Shown: one piece after another, positions 36,470 to 47,520 of the stretch
How the letters are laid out: each line of letters begins with the position of its first letter
How positions within the stretch are numbered: position 1 is the first letter of the stretch
Assembly: GCA_021234155.1 (NCBI GenBank)
Contig: JAJEKV010000051.1
Span: 7,476,761-7,540,760, forward strand
Source of the DNA: Isoetes taiwanensis
Lineage: Eukaryota; Streptophyta; Lycopodiopsida; Isoetales; Isoetaceae
Direction of reading: 5' to 3'
DNA: 64,000 nt
Made by a program: the position numbers and the translations under genes
The notes under the pieces: generated by a model
The model's input: the letters and a program-made list of their open reading frames with translations, nothing else
Database searches by the model: none
What the model was told of the DNA's origin: nothing

Positions 36470-37575
36470 GGCATGTATGTGCATGGCCAAGGATAAATGT
36501 CCCGGGCTGGATGGCATCCCCGGTGGAGTTCTTTCGCACTTATTGGGAGGGGCTGGTGAGTCTGTACTGTGTGTATCTTGAGTTGTCGCAGCCTTCTCAC
36601 ATGGATAGGATCTTGAATACCGTGATGCATTTCCTTGATTCCTAAGGTTAAGCAAAATTCTACTATTAATGATTGAGGCCTATATCCTTGTTGTCCTCTC
36701 AGGTACAAGATTATTGGCGAAAGCCCCGCCGAAAGTTGAAGCCGGGTTGACTTCTTCCATTAGTAAGGTGCACCGGGTTTGTTCCCCGGAGGAACATTTT
36801 GACTAATGTTGCCGCAGCTTATGAGGGCCTTTATTGGGCCAGAGAATAAAAAGTCAAGGCATTGCCTATCTTAAGCTTGACTTTGCCAAAGCTTATGATA
36901 GTGTCCGCTGGGGAGTTCTTGTTCCGCCATGATGTTAGCGCTGGGTGTGGGTCCACGCTTTACGTAGAGATACCATGAAGCCGCATAGGTCAAAGACGCT
37001 ACGGTGGTGTGCGTGTGGGTGAACCCTCCGCCTTTTTTCTCCTTAGGCGAGGGTAAGGCCGTGGGTGCCCTTTGGCACCATTTTTGTTTTTACGATTGTG
37101 GCGAGGCACCGCCCCGCTTGTTTTGGTCGCAAAGGGAGGAGGGGGTGGTGGATGGGCTTTGGATGCGTGATGGTAGTCGCCAGATTATTAACCAGTTCAC
37201 GATGACACTTTTCTCTTCTTGGTGGCGTAAGAGAGGAATTTATGGAATGTGAAGGGTTTGCCGGATACTTTCTCCTTGGCCTCGTGCATTCTTTTTGAAT
37301 TGGGGCAAATGTCTCGCATTATGGGCCCAATTGACTCGGCCCCCCTGTTTGGCTTCTATTCCCTTGGAAGGTGCTTCCCGTGTAATGTGTGTACTAAGTC
37401 ATTGGGTATTCCCTTTGAGGGGATGTTTCCATGGGGAGGGTGTGGGATGAGATTTTGCGGGGGCTGCGTAAAACACCTCAATTGGTGGAAGGGTAGCAAG
37501 TTGTCCATGGCGTGTAGGATCACTATTGCCAAGTCAAGACTTTGTAGCACTCATGTGTATACAAAGATTCCATGT
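36470..37575 (+). pseudogene. LINE reverse transcriptase domain
   Basis: Ordered RT motifs in shifting frames: KCPGLDGIP (36496-36522), KLDFAKAYDSVRW (36873-36911, with the first catalytic aspartate), GCPLAPFLF (37063-37089), and VHDDTFLFL (37195-37221), where A-D-D of the catalytic box reads H-D-D. The H may be a consensus error at a GCAG or GCTG site. Family known: L1-type LINE RT, which copies its own RNA at the nicked target. Confidence 0.82.
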
Positions 37576-37664
37576 TAGCTCCCCGAGGGTAAGATACGTG
37601 CTTTGGATAAGATTGTTCAAATTTTGTGTGGGGCGGGATGATGAAGGGCGGTTGTTAAAGTGGC

Positions 37665-38843
37665 TTGGTGGAAGTGTCTCCCTCGGGAGGATGGGGGCTT
37701 GGCCATTCGGATTTGGCACCGCATAGTAAGGTGTTGGTCTCTAAGTTTATTTGGAGCATTCTCGCAGATGGAGCATCTTCTCCTGGTGCGCACTATTGTG
37801 GCAATCTCTTCATTGTGTGGCATTTGGAAAGTCGCCTGGCATGTAGAGTTGCCCCGGGCATTGTTGTATGGTCTCCTGCCTTTCCCATATGCATCCCCTT
37901 TCTCACTCTGGGTGTTAAGGGGCTTGGGATCACGTATGCGGTGCTCTTCCAGCCTAGATTATGCCCCAGCTTATCACCACTCTTCTCCTTTCTTGTGGGT
38001 TCCTCTACCCCCGCTGCATTTGCCCCTTGGTCGCCACTCATGCTCTGGACGCAGTTCGCTGGAGGCGAAGCTGCCAGGCTCACCTTGGAGGATTGGTATT
38101 GGGATGGTCAGCTAGCTTCGTGGGAGTTCTTTCGAGCTCGCCACCGAAGGATGCTGGACCGCTATCCGGGAACAAGTGGCGGGAGTATTCCGCTACACAT
38201 ACCTATAGTCCCCTCGGTGATGTGGTGGTGCAGTTTGGAAGGTTCATCCGATGTTGTATCTTCTTGTTTTGTGCGGTCTTGTTACCGGGTGTTGGCTATT
38301 CATGACACTCGCCCCTTCGTGCAAGTGGTCTCGCAGCCTTCCTGGTTCTCGATGGCGCCTATTTTGACGGGACATGGAGCTCACTTCCCCACCGGGTTCG
38401 GGGTGCTTCGCGGGCGTGGTGCACCGCCAGATCGTGGTGAATGTCCTTGTGAGTCGGGCTTTAGGCCGGGTGTGAGCCCCTTTTGCCCTTGTTGTGGCCT
38501 TCATCGTGGAGACTGTGGAGCATTGTCCGGTTTTATGCCCTCACTTGCGTGGTTGCCCGATTGGGTCGGGCTCTTTCGTGTGAGATTGAATAGCCAACAA
38601 TTGCCGCTTCATGTATATCCCGGTGCTTGGCCGCCAGACGGCAGCAAGCCTTGCATCCGTATGCGGCTTTGGTTGGTGTGGTTGATTTGGAAGCGGCGGC
38701 GGTTGTGGATCTTTTCGTGGAATTCAAAGAGTACCGCAGCCTCTCTCGATTCCTCGACTCGTACAAGCTATTTCAAAGCTTTTGGTGTTCCCGGATTAGC
38801 GAGCGGAAGTTTTCCATTTCCATGGACTTCTTGGGTGTGGTAG
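37665..38843 (+). pseudogene. LINE ORF2 C-terminal region with zinc-binding motif
   Basis: A 392-codon open stretch, the longest in the window. It includes SKVLVSKFIWSILADG, as in the thumb/connection part of plant L1 ORF2, and CPCCGLHRGDC near 38484-38520. The neighbouring frame reads ETVEHCPVLCP, so together they form the usual C-x-x-C...H-x-C motif (zf-RVT type) after one frame change. The start is arbitrary because the domain continues from the RT upstream. Confidence 0.7.
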
Positions 38844-38988
38844 ATGGTGATGGCCAGTTTGTACAGCAGTAGAGTTGCAGTTGTTGTGGCGTGTCGAGGT
38901 ATCACTGTCTCTTTGGGGCAGTTCTCCTTCCTCCTCACTTGTTTTGTAACATTACCATTCTTTTAATATATTGCTGACACAGTTCTTC

Positions 38989-38998
38989 AAAAAAAAAA
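38989..38998 (+). other. LINE poly(A) tail
   Basis: A run of about ten A ends the element directly before the right target-site copy. Confidence 0.85.
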
Positions 38999-39015
38999 AT
39001 TCTATATGCGGCCTA
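38999..39015 (+). repeat. LINE target-site duplication, right copy
   Basis: attctatatgcggccta directly follows the A-run at 38989-38998. The first A could belong to the tail. Confidence 0.92.
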
Positions 39016-39801
39016 CATTTTGATAGCGTCCCCAGGTACTTCAACCATTCCTTTAGTGCCTTATAGTACTTCAGTCCTGTACATAAACTATGATTCCTCC
39101 ATGGGATTATGCCATAATGCCGAAGGTTACTAACCCAGTTGAAGAGCTTTTCTAAAGGCACCTTCAGATAAATATCCTTTCTGTTCGCAATATCAACTGT
39201 GCTTTGTTACAATTAACTTAATTTCTTAAGTTATCGTGTCAACTTCAACTTTTGATCGCTTTCAAATGTTGCCGTCTTTGGCTCCCTCATAATGAGACGG
39301 AGGCATTAAACCCTCTCGATCTCATAATAGAAAACCCCTATGTTCGAACCTTCGTAAACAATCGCCATAGGGTTATCCAATTTTTTATCGTCTTAAGGAT
39401 CGTAAAGTCGTAATCTATAGGAGGTGTTTACCTCAAGGCAAGCGATCCTTGAGCCTTTCCTTCATGGTCTAGCATTACTTCTCCTGAGTAGGGTAACTCT
39501 CAGGATATAATGACAGTTGGTCTATATAATCTCACCCCTTCTACTCTATACACCTCGTCTTGATTTTCATTGGGACTTCGCCCTCTTGTCAGTCAGCCTA
39601 AGGGTATAATTGGCAAAGTCACCATCCTTTTCTTCTTCCATCATTGGACGCGATATCTTGTACATCTTGATTATTCCCAAAACCCAATAGATACTCTCAT
39701 CTTATAATGCTGGTTTAATTTATCGGTATTTACAACCCTGGAATAGAGTCAAATTCCCATTATCTGTTATTTCAATTTTGTTCCAACCATCCTCGGGATG
39801 T
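39016..39801. other. Non-coding stretch before duplication copy 2
   Basis: Continuation of the LINE target DNA. AT-rich, no gene seen. It is probably present upstream of copy 1 as well but outside this window. Confidence 0.5.
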
Positions 39802-40645
39802 TCTTGAATATAACATCACTGTATATGCTAGACTTACTCTAGCTATTTTCCTGGACTTGAACTCTTTTCATATTCCTTAGTACGATGTATCTAAGATAGT
39901 CAACTCCAACCATTGGGATAACTTGAATGCTTATATCGGGTAAATCATACCTAACCCCATATCTTCATATAAGCATATCATTATACTTATTCTTTAAGCT
40001 CTAGTCACAAATTCCACAGTGAGAGAGGCCACCCTAAGTTCCTAGTGGACATGTTTAAAGTCTACTATAGGAACTCTTATCTTCATTATTTCCATATTCA
40101 TACGAACTATGAACTAAAAGTTCTCTCACACACCCTTTATTTTTGTTGTTATGCCATTTAATGGTCCTAGTACGCATATACCAACGTGGAGCTACTCCTC
40201 GGGATACATACATAATACCAAGTCCCTACCACATTCTCCTGAGATGTTCATTGGGCATCTATCTTATTTATATTCCACACTTTGGGCTACTCAAAGTGTC
40301 CATTCAACTTCCCTATATTTGAAATGCTGGTTACAACAACTTTCAAGCTACCGTTGTATCACAGTTATCGTGTGGGTACATTACTACGTTCCCCCCTGTC
40401 GTCCAATTTTCTATCCTAGAGGAGATACGATGCATTCCATTCCCTTAACTTGTTCCCTCAACTTGCTATACCCTTTATCCTTCTACGTTGAATGGCAATA
40501 TATATGCCGCTAAATCAACCCTCGTAATTATTAAGTATAAAGTCACATTTAATTAAAGTGAATCACATTCTGACGTTTGGGACTCATGCAGTAAAATGAG
40601 ACACGTGAAAAGAAAAGTAACTTGACGTTGAATCACTACTAGACT

Positions 40646-40950
40646 TTTCATGATACAACAAGAACAATATTTACAAAAAACAATCCGAGAAAAAAACAAT
40701 ATTTACGAAGAAAAAAAATGGAAAAAGGGGTGCAATGGGGAGGGGCAAAGAAAGGGGGAGAGGGACAAAGAGATGGGCAAAGGAGAATGGGCAAAGAAAA
40801 GGAGGAGGGCCATAGGATTAAAGGGGCAAAGAAAGGGAAAGAGAGGCAAAGAAAGGGGGGAGGGCCAAGTGATTAAAAGGGCAAAGAAAGGAGAAGAGAG
40901 GCAAAGAAAGGGGGCAAGGAGGGGCACGGCGAGGGGGATGGCAACCCCTT
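40646..40950. repeat. Purine-rich minisatellite, copy 2
   Basis: Second copy of the gggcaaagaaagg-type repeats at 841-1135. It has small unit and homopolymer length differences, as expected for a low-complexity tract. Confidence 0.8.
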
Positions 40951-42484
40951 AAAAACAACAATCAATAATAACTAGAGTAATTAATTAGTATAATTAATTA
41001 GCAATTATATTTAATAATTAATATAATCAATCAAAATATCTGTTTACAATTAACTAGAAACATTTCTCGACCACAAAAATGGACTTACAGAAGAAAACCA
41101 GGTAGTTTTGGCGGCTAAGGAGCTGGTCGCCTCTTTTCTTCTTCTTGAAATCTTGCATCATCTGCTTGAAATCTTCGGGCAGAATGTAGGCTCGGAAGAT
41201 GTATATAAGCTCAGGATGCTCGTGAAGAATGCTCGTGATGTAGCTTCAAGCATGTTTGTGATGTAAGCTTCGGGCAATATGTTCAGGAGCTTTTGTATGT
41301 AAGCTCAGGATGCTCAGTACGTAAGCCTCAGAATGATGGAGCAGAATGTAGAGATCAAGCAATAATGGAGCTAAGAGCAGATTAAGAGAAGTAGTTATGA
41401 CTTGGCATCCTGATCTGTCTGCCACACTTTTCAAAACGATCCCCCTCAATGGGTCGAACAACAGAGGATTTGGCTCCTCCCTGGCGCCCAGTATCTAGAA
41501 GCAAACAAACAGAGGCTCTCTGAGAGGAATCTTCAAAGGAATCCGGCAGCCACAAACAGAGGAATCCGGCCTTGCAACAAACGAATTTTCAGCATGCCCA
41601 TGCCAGAATCTTCCCACAATCAAGATTTCCTTCCTAAATCCTTCTAATCCGGCAATTTCAAGACTATTGCTGGCAGATTTTCCTCTGGCATGCTTCACTG
41701 GCCACTTCTGTCTTCAATCCGACAGCTAAGCCTAAAATCATCCTTGCAAGATTCTACAGAAAGGGGAAAATGAGGTCGCTTCTGGTACTAGGAAAATGAG
41801 GCTGCTCTCTGGACGACATCCAAATCTGTCCCTTGGCACAAGTCAGCAGCATCTAGAAAGTTCTATCTGTGTAGTTCTGGCCATTCCGGTTACAAAAACT
41901 TGAAATCTGGGAAGACGCCACTGCCCACAACCCGCACAAGCTTGGATGATTCAAGCTCACCTATAGGCAAGCTCAGCTATGGGTATCCAAGATGCAGCAT
42001 TCCCCGAAAGCAGGATTAGAGCCATGCCGGAAAGAAACAGTCCCAACGGTATGTACCAAATTTTAAATTTCAAGCATGAGCGGGATAAAAAAGGCAGGAT
42101 AAACATTAATATATTTAAAAAAATAAATGCCTGAATTGAAAAAAAAGGAGAGTCTATTTTTTTTATACGAAAAAATATATGGTGTTCATATATAGTGTAA
42201 ATACATAGGATATTGTATTTATTAGAAAATACCTAAGATATAATATTGTGTTTATTAGAAAATACATGGGATATGCTGACCATTAGAAATGTATAGGATA
42301 CGGTGTCCCTTTCTAAACAAGCTACCTTTGAAAAAGCTATGGGCTAAACTTTTGATTATTTTTTTTTTGGAGGGGGAGGGGGTCTATTTTTTCATATACA
42401 TATACATAGAAAATGCATAGAATATGTGGAAAATACATAAGATATGGTGTCCCCATTAGAAAATATATAGGATTTTTGAGCTTT

Positions 42485-43478
42485 GGACTGCAGCCCGCTG
42501 ATGTATTCTATCAAGGAGAAGTGATTGAACATGCACAATCCTATAAATATTTGGGACATGAAGTGTTCACTGGACGAAAGTCTTGGACAAAAGGCGTGGA
42601 TCTTAGAATTGCAGCTGCCCTGAAAGCATTTTATGCAATGGCCAATATGAGCCGTCATGCTCACATTACTTACTGGCCACTCCGAAAGAAGCTTTTCGAA
42701 GCATTGATAATGCCAGTCGTTTTGTACGCCAGTGAAGTATGGGGGCTATCACTATGCAGGTCTAAATGGAACGAGATTGAATCAATCCAGAAAACATGGT
42801 TGCACATGGCTTTGAAGGTAAAAAGAGCGGTTCCATATGAGATACTGTTGTATGATACTGGATCACACCCATTGGAAGTTCAAGCTATGAGAAATACTTT
42901 ACGGTATCTCGACCAGAAGACACAAGCAGGTGAAGATTCACTCGTACAGTCTGCTCTCAATGCTGATGCGCAGATTGATGAGGGCGGCAAAAAGTGCTGA
43001 CATAAAGATCTGAAAGACTGGTTTGCAAGATTGCTCATTGTTTGTCCCTACACTAAAGAGTTCAAGGAATGCGCATTTTTGGCATATTGCAATGCATCTT
43101 CTAAAAAGAAGGTTCAGTACTATATCAGGGACCTCAATCCAAAGTGTGACCATGTCATACAGCCTTAGCTGAGCCTCCACGGCATGTTTCCTGGGCAGAT
43201 CAGAGCAACTTGAGCGAATACGCATGAGTTCTCATTGCTTAATGATCGAACGAGGGAGATGGTTGAACATTGATGGGAAAAACAGAATCTGTTCTTGCAA
43301 TGAGGACGTGGAGACGGAGAGGCATGCTATTTACTTCTGTCATAAGCATGATGACCTTGGCGCCAGATACTCCATGGTTGACTGGAGTATACCTGTGGAC
43401 AGGTTGTTTCAGCACCAGCCGGTGCTTCCGTATCTAGGGAGCTTCCTTCAGGAGCTTCTAGACCACACGGAACACTAG
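42485..43478 (+). pseudogene. 5'-truncated LINE, RT thumb and C-terminal part (copy 2)
   Basis: The open frame at 42413-43000 carries YKYLGHEVFTG, then an alpha-helical region (FYAMANMSRHAHITY) and PVVLYASEVWG. This is the usual order just after the LINE reverse-transcriptase palm. After a frame change at about 43000 a second piece (43224-43478) reads RMSSHCLMIERGRW and the C-x-C-x6-H-x4-C-like motif ICSCNEDVETERHAIYFC, ending in a stop. The catalytic YADD region and the endonuclease are absent, so this is a 5'-truncated insertion. The (ATT)n tract at 43568-43587 fits a simple-repeat 3' tail. The C-terminal style differs from the L1-type LINE at 34.5-39 kb, suggesting another LINE clade. Confidence 0.8.
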
Positions 43479-43720
43479 GAATATGTGAACAATCCTCTCA
43501 CAAAGTTTATTGATTACACTGGATGTTCTTGTCTCATAGCCTACGGGCTTCCGTGGATGTTAATAATCTTTATTATTATTATTATTTATAAAAAAGGGGT
43601 AGGGTCTATTTTCTCGTACATGTGTACATAGAAAATGCATAGGTATGGTGTACATTAGGAAATACATTGAAAATACATAGGATATGGTGCAATTAGTCAT
43701 GATTTCTGCTCCATGATATT

Positions 43721-45040
43721 TGTGACTTTCCAGCATAATATACGGTCCAATACGTATATTATACTGCCACGCCACGCGTACATGTCACCTTGAGCTTCCT
43801 TGGGCCATTCCAGCCAAGCCAAGCTGCTAGTTCGCATTGCCAGGCACCGCCAAGCCACCTTTGCACAACAGATCTCCCAGGAGCAGCTGCTTTCAACCCA
43901 AGCGAAGTCATGGACGTGATTCGAGGAGCAGGAGCAAGCTAGGGATCAGGTAACCTGTGATTCCATTGTGCAATGCCGACTTTTAGCCCGGCGATGAGCT
44001 AGGATAGCATGGTAGATCAGTTTTAGCAGCCTTATAGATCCTAAGATCACAAGCTTTAACGAATGAACCTAATCATGTATGTTTAGGTAGATAGAATAGA
44101 TATTATTCAGTATTTCAGTTCTTTGATGATGATGATATTCCATTCTATGCTCACTCCGGTGTATTGCAAAGGGGGGTAGAGACCCTGAAACCTTCAGTAG
44201 TAGATGTATCTAGATAGTCTCATTAATTCCCAATTAATGCGGCCTGTGTACTAGAGCCCGCCTAGTTGTAATAGGCGGGGCTAGACCGGTGGAATAAGGA
44301 GGACTTGTCCCATTACAGACTGATCCTTCTGGTGTGTAAAGCCTACCAGGGATCTTAGCGGGCTAGGCTTAATGGCTTGCCACTGCGTGTGGGCAAGGCA
44401 TGAGCTCGACACCTCTTGGGTGATGAGTCACCTTCAATGAGGTTAAGAGGGGCAGTGGCACTCTAGCCACCTGTGATGGGCATGCATGCCTCTGGAAGAG
44501 GTGATCCCCTTCCTGCCTCATCGGGGCTGGGGAGATGAAACCCAATAGTAGCCCTTTGGCTACGTACCCAGTAGGCTACGGTCCAGTCCCTAGACTCTTC
44601 AACCTATTCTGCAAAGTTTACACGGGAGGGGCGGATAGAGCGGACTACACAATAGCCATGTTCTTATGCCAGCCCAATCCACTCTCATGAATTCTGTCTG
44701 CAATGACTTCTGGAGACCCAAGCCGTCAGTCCATACCCTGGAGTCTGAGCCTTGGGTAGGATCTCCCATGTGATGATGATGTTGTTGATGTGCTTCTACA
44801 TGTATGCTTAGGCGTAGTCACCCTTCGAGGTGATTCTATTTGCATTTAATATCATGTGCTTACGTTTATTTACACTTCTGCAGCTAGGACGATCCCGAGG
44901 GAAGACGGGACAAATGACCCTTCCATTCTTCCTCAATGATTGGTGTCAGGTGGACGGCCTCTGTCAGCTTGGTTGCCATGGGGATGAACTCCGCCTTCCA
45001 ATACAATGGGAGCATTGTAGAAGAAGTAGGGGACGTCACA
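43721..45040 (+). mobile_element. LTR of retroelement (5' LTR, copy 2)
   Basis: A 1320-bp LTR with ends tgtgac...gtcaca, which are perfect 6-bp inverted termini beginning TG and ending CA. The PBS follows one base later. The 3' end carries ...gtaggggacgtcaca, shared with the LTRs ending at 34326 and 63935, and a perfect 7-bp hairpin (45001-45020 region, tacaatg/cattgta, loop ggag). The internal domain starts at 45055 but is interrupted after about 280 bp by the CACTA element. No matching 3' LTR is seen downstream in the window. Confidence 0.92.
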
Positions 45041-45041
45041 G

Positions 45042-45054
45042 TGGTATCAGAGCC
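45042..45054 (+). other. tRNA-iMet primer-binding site
   Basis: tggtatcagagcc lies one base after the LTR end. It is complementary to the 3' end of plant initiator-Met tRNA and fixes the orientation of the element as plus. Confidence 0.95.
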
Positions 45055-45229
45055 ATGATCTTGGTAGACCAAGATCGGGCACTGACCATTTCCCTGATAG
45101 GACTAACAGTAGACCTTCAGCCTTGGGAATTAGAATTTTTTTTTTTCCAATCCTTAGAACAGTAAAGTAGGATAATGTTAAGTTAGGAAGAAATAGTAGA
45201 AACCCTGATAAATTCTGGCCATTAGAGAG

Positions 45230-45300
45230 CAACCCCTCACCGAGTGCGCCCAAGGCATTTTCAAATTTTTTGAACAAGGCTCGCGTGCACTGTGTGAGTG
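45230..45300 (+). repeat. Leader direct repeat, left of CACTA
   Basis: The segment caacccctcaccgagtgcgc through gtgtgagtg recurs at about 55064-55134 on the other side of the CACTA element with about 80 percent identity. The insertion therefore lies between two copies of a repeated leader segment. Confidence 0.75.
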
Positions 45301-45331
45301 TTTGACCAATTTTGACCTAGGAAGATGCATA

Positions 45332-45361
45332 CACAACAGGAGAAAGGCCATTTAGCGACGT
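45332..45361 (+). repeat. CACTA left terminal inverted repeat
   Basis: About 30 bp starting cacaacaggagaa and ending tttagcgacgt. It pairs with 54913-54942 in inverted orientation with about three mismatches and is preceded by the trinucleotide ata. Confidence 0.85.
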
Positions 45362-45555
45362 CTATACCGACGTCTATGCGACATCTATGCGACGTCTGAC
45401 GGCGTCGCACAGACGTCGCACAGACGTCGCTGCAGACACGTCGCATGCGACGTCGGCAGACGTCTCCCAGACGTCGTGCAGACGTGACGCAGACGTGACA
45501 CAGACGTGACTCAGACGTCGCATGCGACGTGACGTCGCGTGCGACGTGGTGTACG
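45355..45555. repeat. CACTA left subterminal repeats
   Basis: Roughly 18 imperfect copies of gcgacgtc or cagacgtc, many forming gacgtcgcatgcgacgt palindromes. Clusters of short direct and inverted motifs inside CACTA ends normally bind the element's own transposase accessory protein. The homologous block in copy 1 (5525-5735) is strongly altered at these CG/CAG-rich motifs. Confidence 0.8.
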
Positions 45556-45771
45556 AAAAAAAAATAAAAAAAAAAATAAAAATAAAAAAAAATTGGAAAG
45601 AATTTTAATAGTTAATTACAATATCATATACAAGAGGCAAGAGGCGAGTAGTGGCTATCTTTACGTGTTCCCTGTTAGGGGAAAACCCGTATAGCCAATT
45701 CTATAACAATACGACCAATATTAGACAATGACATTGAAAGTTAACATGAACTAAGAGTTTATAGCACTTAC

Positions 45772-45899
45772 GAATCTATGTAAAAAGCCTTTTCGGCCGC
45801 CGGAACCCAAGTGGGACGAAATTCGTTTGCTTGAAGTTGCCTTGGCAGTCCGTGAGGCAGATGTTTTTTCTTGGAATCCTTTGCAAGTTCGAAAGTGAT
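45772..45899 (-). pseudogene. Exon-like piece inside CACTA element, unknown product
   Basis: On the minus strand a 128-bp segment is bounded by an acceptor-like tract ending ttgcaatcag and a consensus donor gtaagtgc. In one frame it is open through 42 codons and includes HLPHGLPRQLQANEFRPTW. A further open piece lies upstream on the same strand (about 45976-46100) with its own possible splice boundaries. This could be the remains of the CACTA transposase or of a captured host gene. I do not recognise the peptide. Copy 1 (5943-6070) keeps most of it but loses the acceptor CAG to a CG. Confidence 0.4.
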
Positions 45900-46287
45900 C
45901 TGATTGCAAGGAATACAACATGACAAGTTAAATGTCTTATTTCGAATTGAACGAATGGCAACAAATAACAAATACCTTGATATCTTCCTTATGGACAGAT
46001 TAAGTGGTTTAGGGACCTTTGACCAATCGCCTCCCAATTTTTTGGCATTCGACTTCAATTTTGCAATCACTCTTTGCCTTTTCTATAAATCAATAGATTA
46101 ACACAAAACAAAAGAATAAAAATAAGACTATGACTAGGTGGTGTACCTTCTTTTTTTCAAGCAGCCCCCATCATCTAAATGAGCCCCTTCCAAATGATTA
46201 GTTTGATTAAAAGCTAGAGTTGGCTAACATAGGCTTTAGGATTATAAGCTAGATTTGGCCACCTCTACCTAAGAATTACAAGAAAAG

Positions 46288-46570
46288 TCGACTTGGACCT
46301 CGAACACCGTCGCCTCCACTGTGAGTGGAGCCTACCGCGTTCCTTGAACAAGCCACTACAATTTTATTTTAAACCTAAAAATAACAAGTGGTCAGGGACT
46401 TGAACCCCGCACGTGGGCCCTCTCCACTCTAGGTGGAGCCTACTGCGTGCCCTTGAACAAGCCAATCCTTAACCTAGGAAAAATATATGATCGTAGTGAA
46501 GTGGACTTCAACCCGGGTACATGGTCCTCCCCACTCTAGGTGGAGCCGACCGCGTTCTTGAACAAGCCAC
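46288..46570 (-). repeat. Tandem trimer of tRNA-like (B-box) units
   Basis: Three units about 100-110 bp apart, each with the same arrangement: a reverse-complement B-box-like core (ggacttgaaccc in the middle unit), then ccactctaggtggagcc, then ttgaacaagcc. Read on the minus strand this is ggttcaagtcc near the 3' side, matching the RNA polymerase III B box found in tRNAs and tRNA-derived SINEs. No full tRNA cloverleaf is evident. Confidence 0.5.
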
Positions 46571-46689
46571 TCCATCAATTTTTTAACCTACTTAAAATTA
46601 TAAAAATAAAATGCAAGTGCGATCAACTTACCAAAAGAAGGACGTGTGTAACAAGATCCTGACGGGTCCAAATCGAAATAGAAAGCAAC

Positions 46690-47040
46690 AAAGAGTTAGA
46701 AGAATAAGAACAACGAAAAAAAAGATCGAAGAAGAAACAAAAAAAAAAGAAGATGACGAAATAGTAAAACAAGAAAGAAAAAAAATGAATGAATCAAAGA
46801 AGAAGAGAAGGGTGGGAGAAAGAAGAGAAGGGGAAAGAGGAGAAAAAAGAAATTAGGGAAAGAAAGAGAAGAATGGAAGAAATAAGAGAATAAAATGGAA
46901 GAAGATAGAAGAATGGAAGAATGGAAGAGTGAAATGAGGGAAGAATCGAAGAAAGAAATGAGGAAAGAAGGAAAAAGAAGAAGAATGAAGAAACAAGAAG
47001 AAGAAAAAGAAGGAAAGAGATAGAAAAAAAAAATTTGAAA
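46690..47040. repeat. GA-rich low-complexity tract
   Basis: About 350 bp that is nearly all A and G on the plus strand (gaagaa, aaagaag and ggagaaagaag motifs). Encoded frames here are runs of K, E and R and are not evidence for a gene. The copy 1 equivalent is 6855-7205. Confidence 0.8.
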
Positions 47041-47520
47041 TCTACACTAAATCATTCAATCCAAAAAACCATTCAATCCAAAAACCATGATCTACTAACC
47101 TTAAAAAGAGTGCTTGCAAGTCGCTCAAGGTCGAAGCCAAGATCGCCCAAAATAGTCGATAGAAGGAAGCCTAGGAATGGTCCCTAAAAGACGGGGGCCA
47201 GATCAGTAGCAAACGCACCCGCGATGCGACGTCGCGACGTCGCATGCGACGTAATTTTGAAATTGTATATACGATTTCAAAATCGTATATCCGGTTTAAC
47301 GTCGCATGCGGCGGTCCGCCACTTATTTTGTTATAGCGACGCCTAACACTTTTAAATTTTTGTGCCTTTTTTCATCCGATGGTCATGAAAGTTTGTCCTT
47401 ATGCTAATTTGGACATTCCCGAGCCATATATGCAGTCAAAATCACATTCCGGATTTAACCAATCTTCTATTGCCTGGGGATGTTTGAGCCTGGGGTGGCA
47501 TGTTTGAGCCTGGGGTGGCG

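Larger units (their letters stand above)
34473..38998 (+). mobile_element. L1-type LINE insertion
   Basis: A 4.5 kb non-LTR retrotransposon bounded by a 17-bp target duplication and ending in a short poly(A). In order it has a 5' segment with a 69-bp tandem duplication, an apurinic-type endonuclease, a reverse transcriptase, and a C-terminal zinc-binding region. The order is that of plant L1 elements. An ORF1 RNA-binding protein is not recognised, so the 5' end may be truncated or the ORF1 region too damaged. It shows many frameshifts and stops. Confidence 0.88.
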
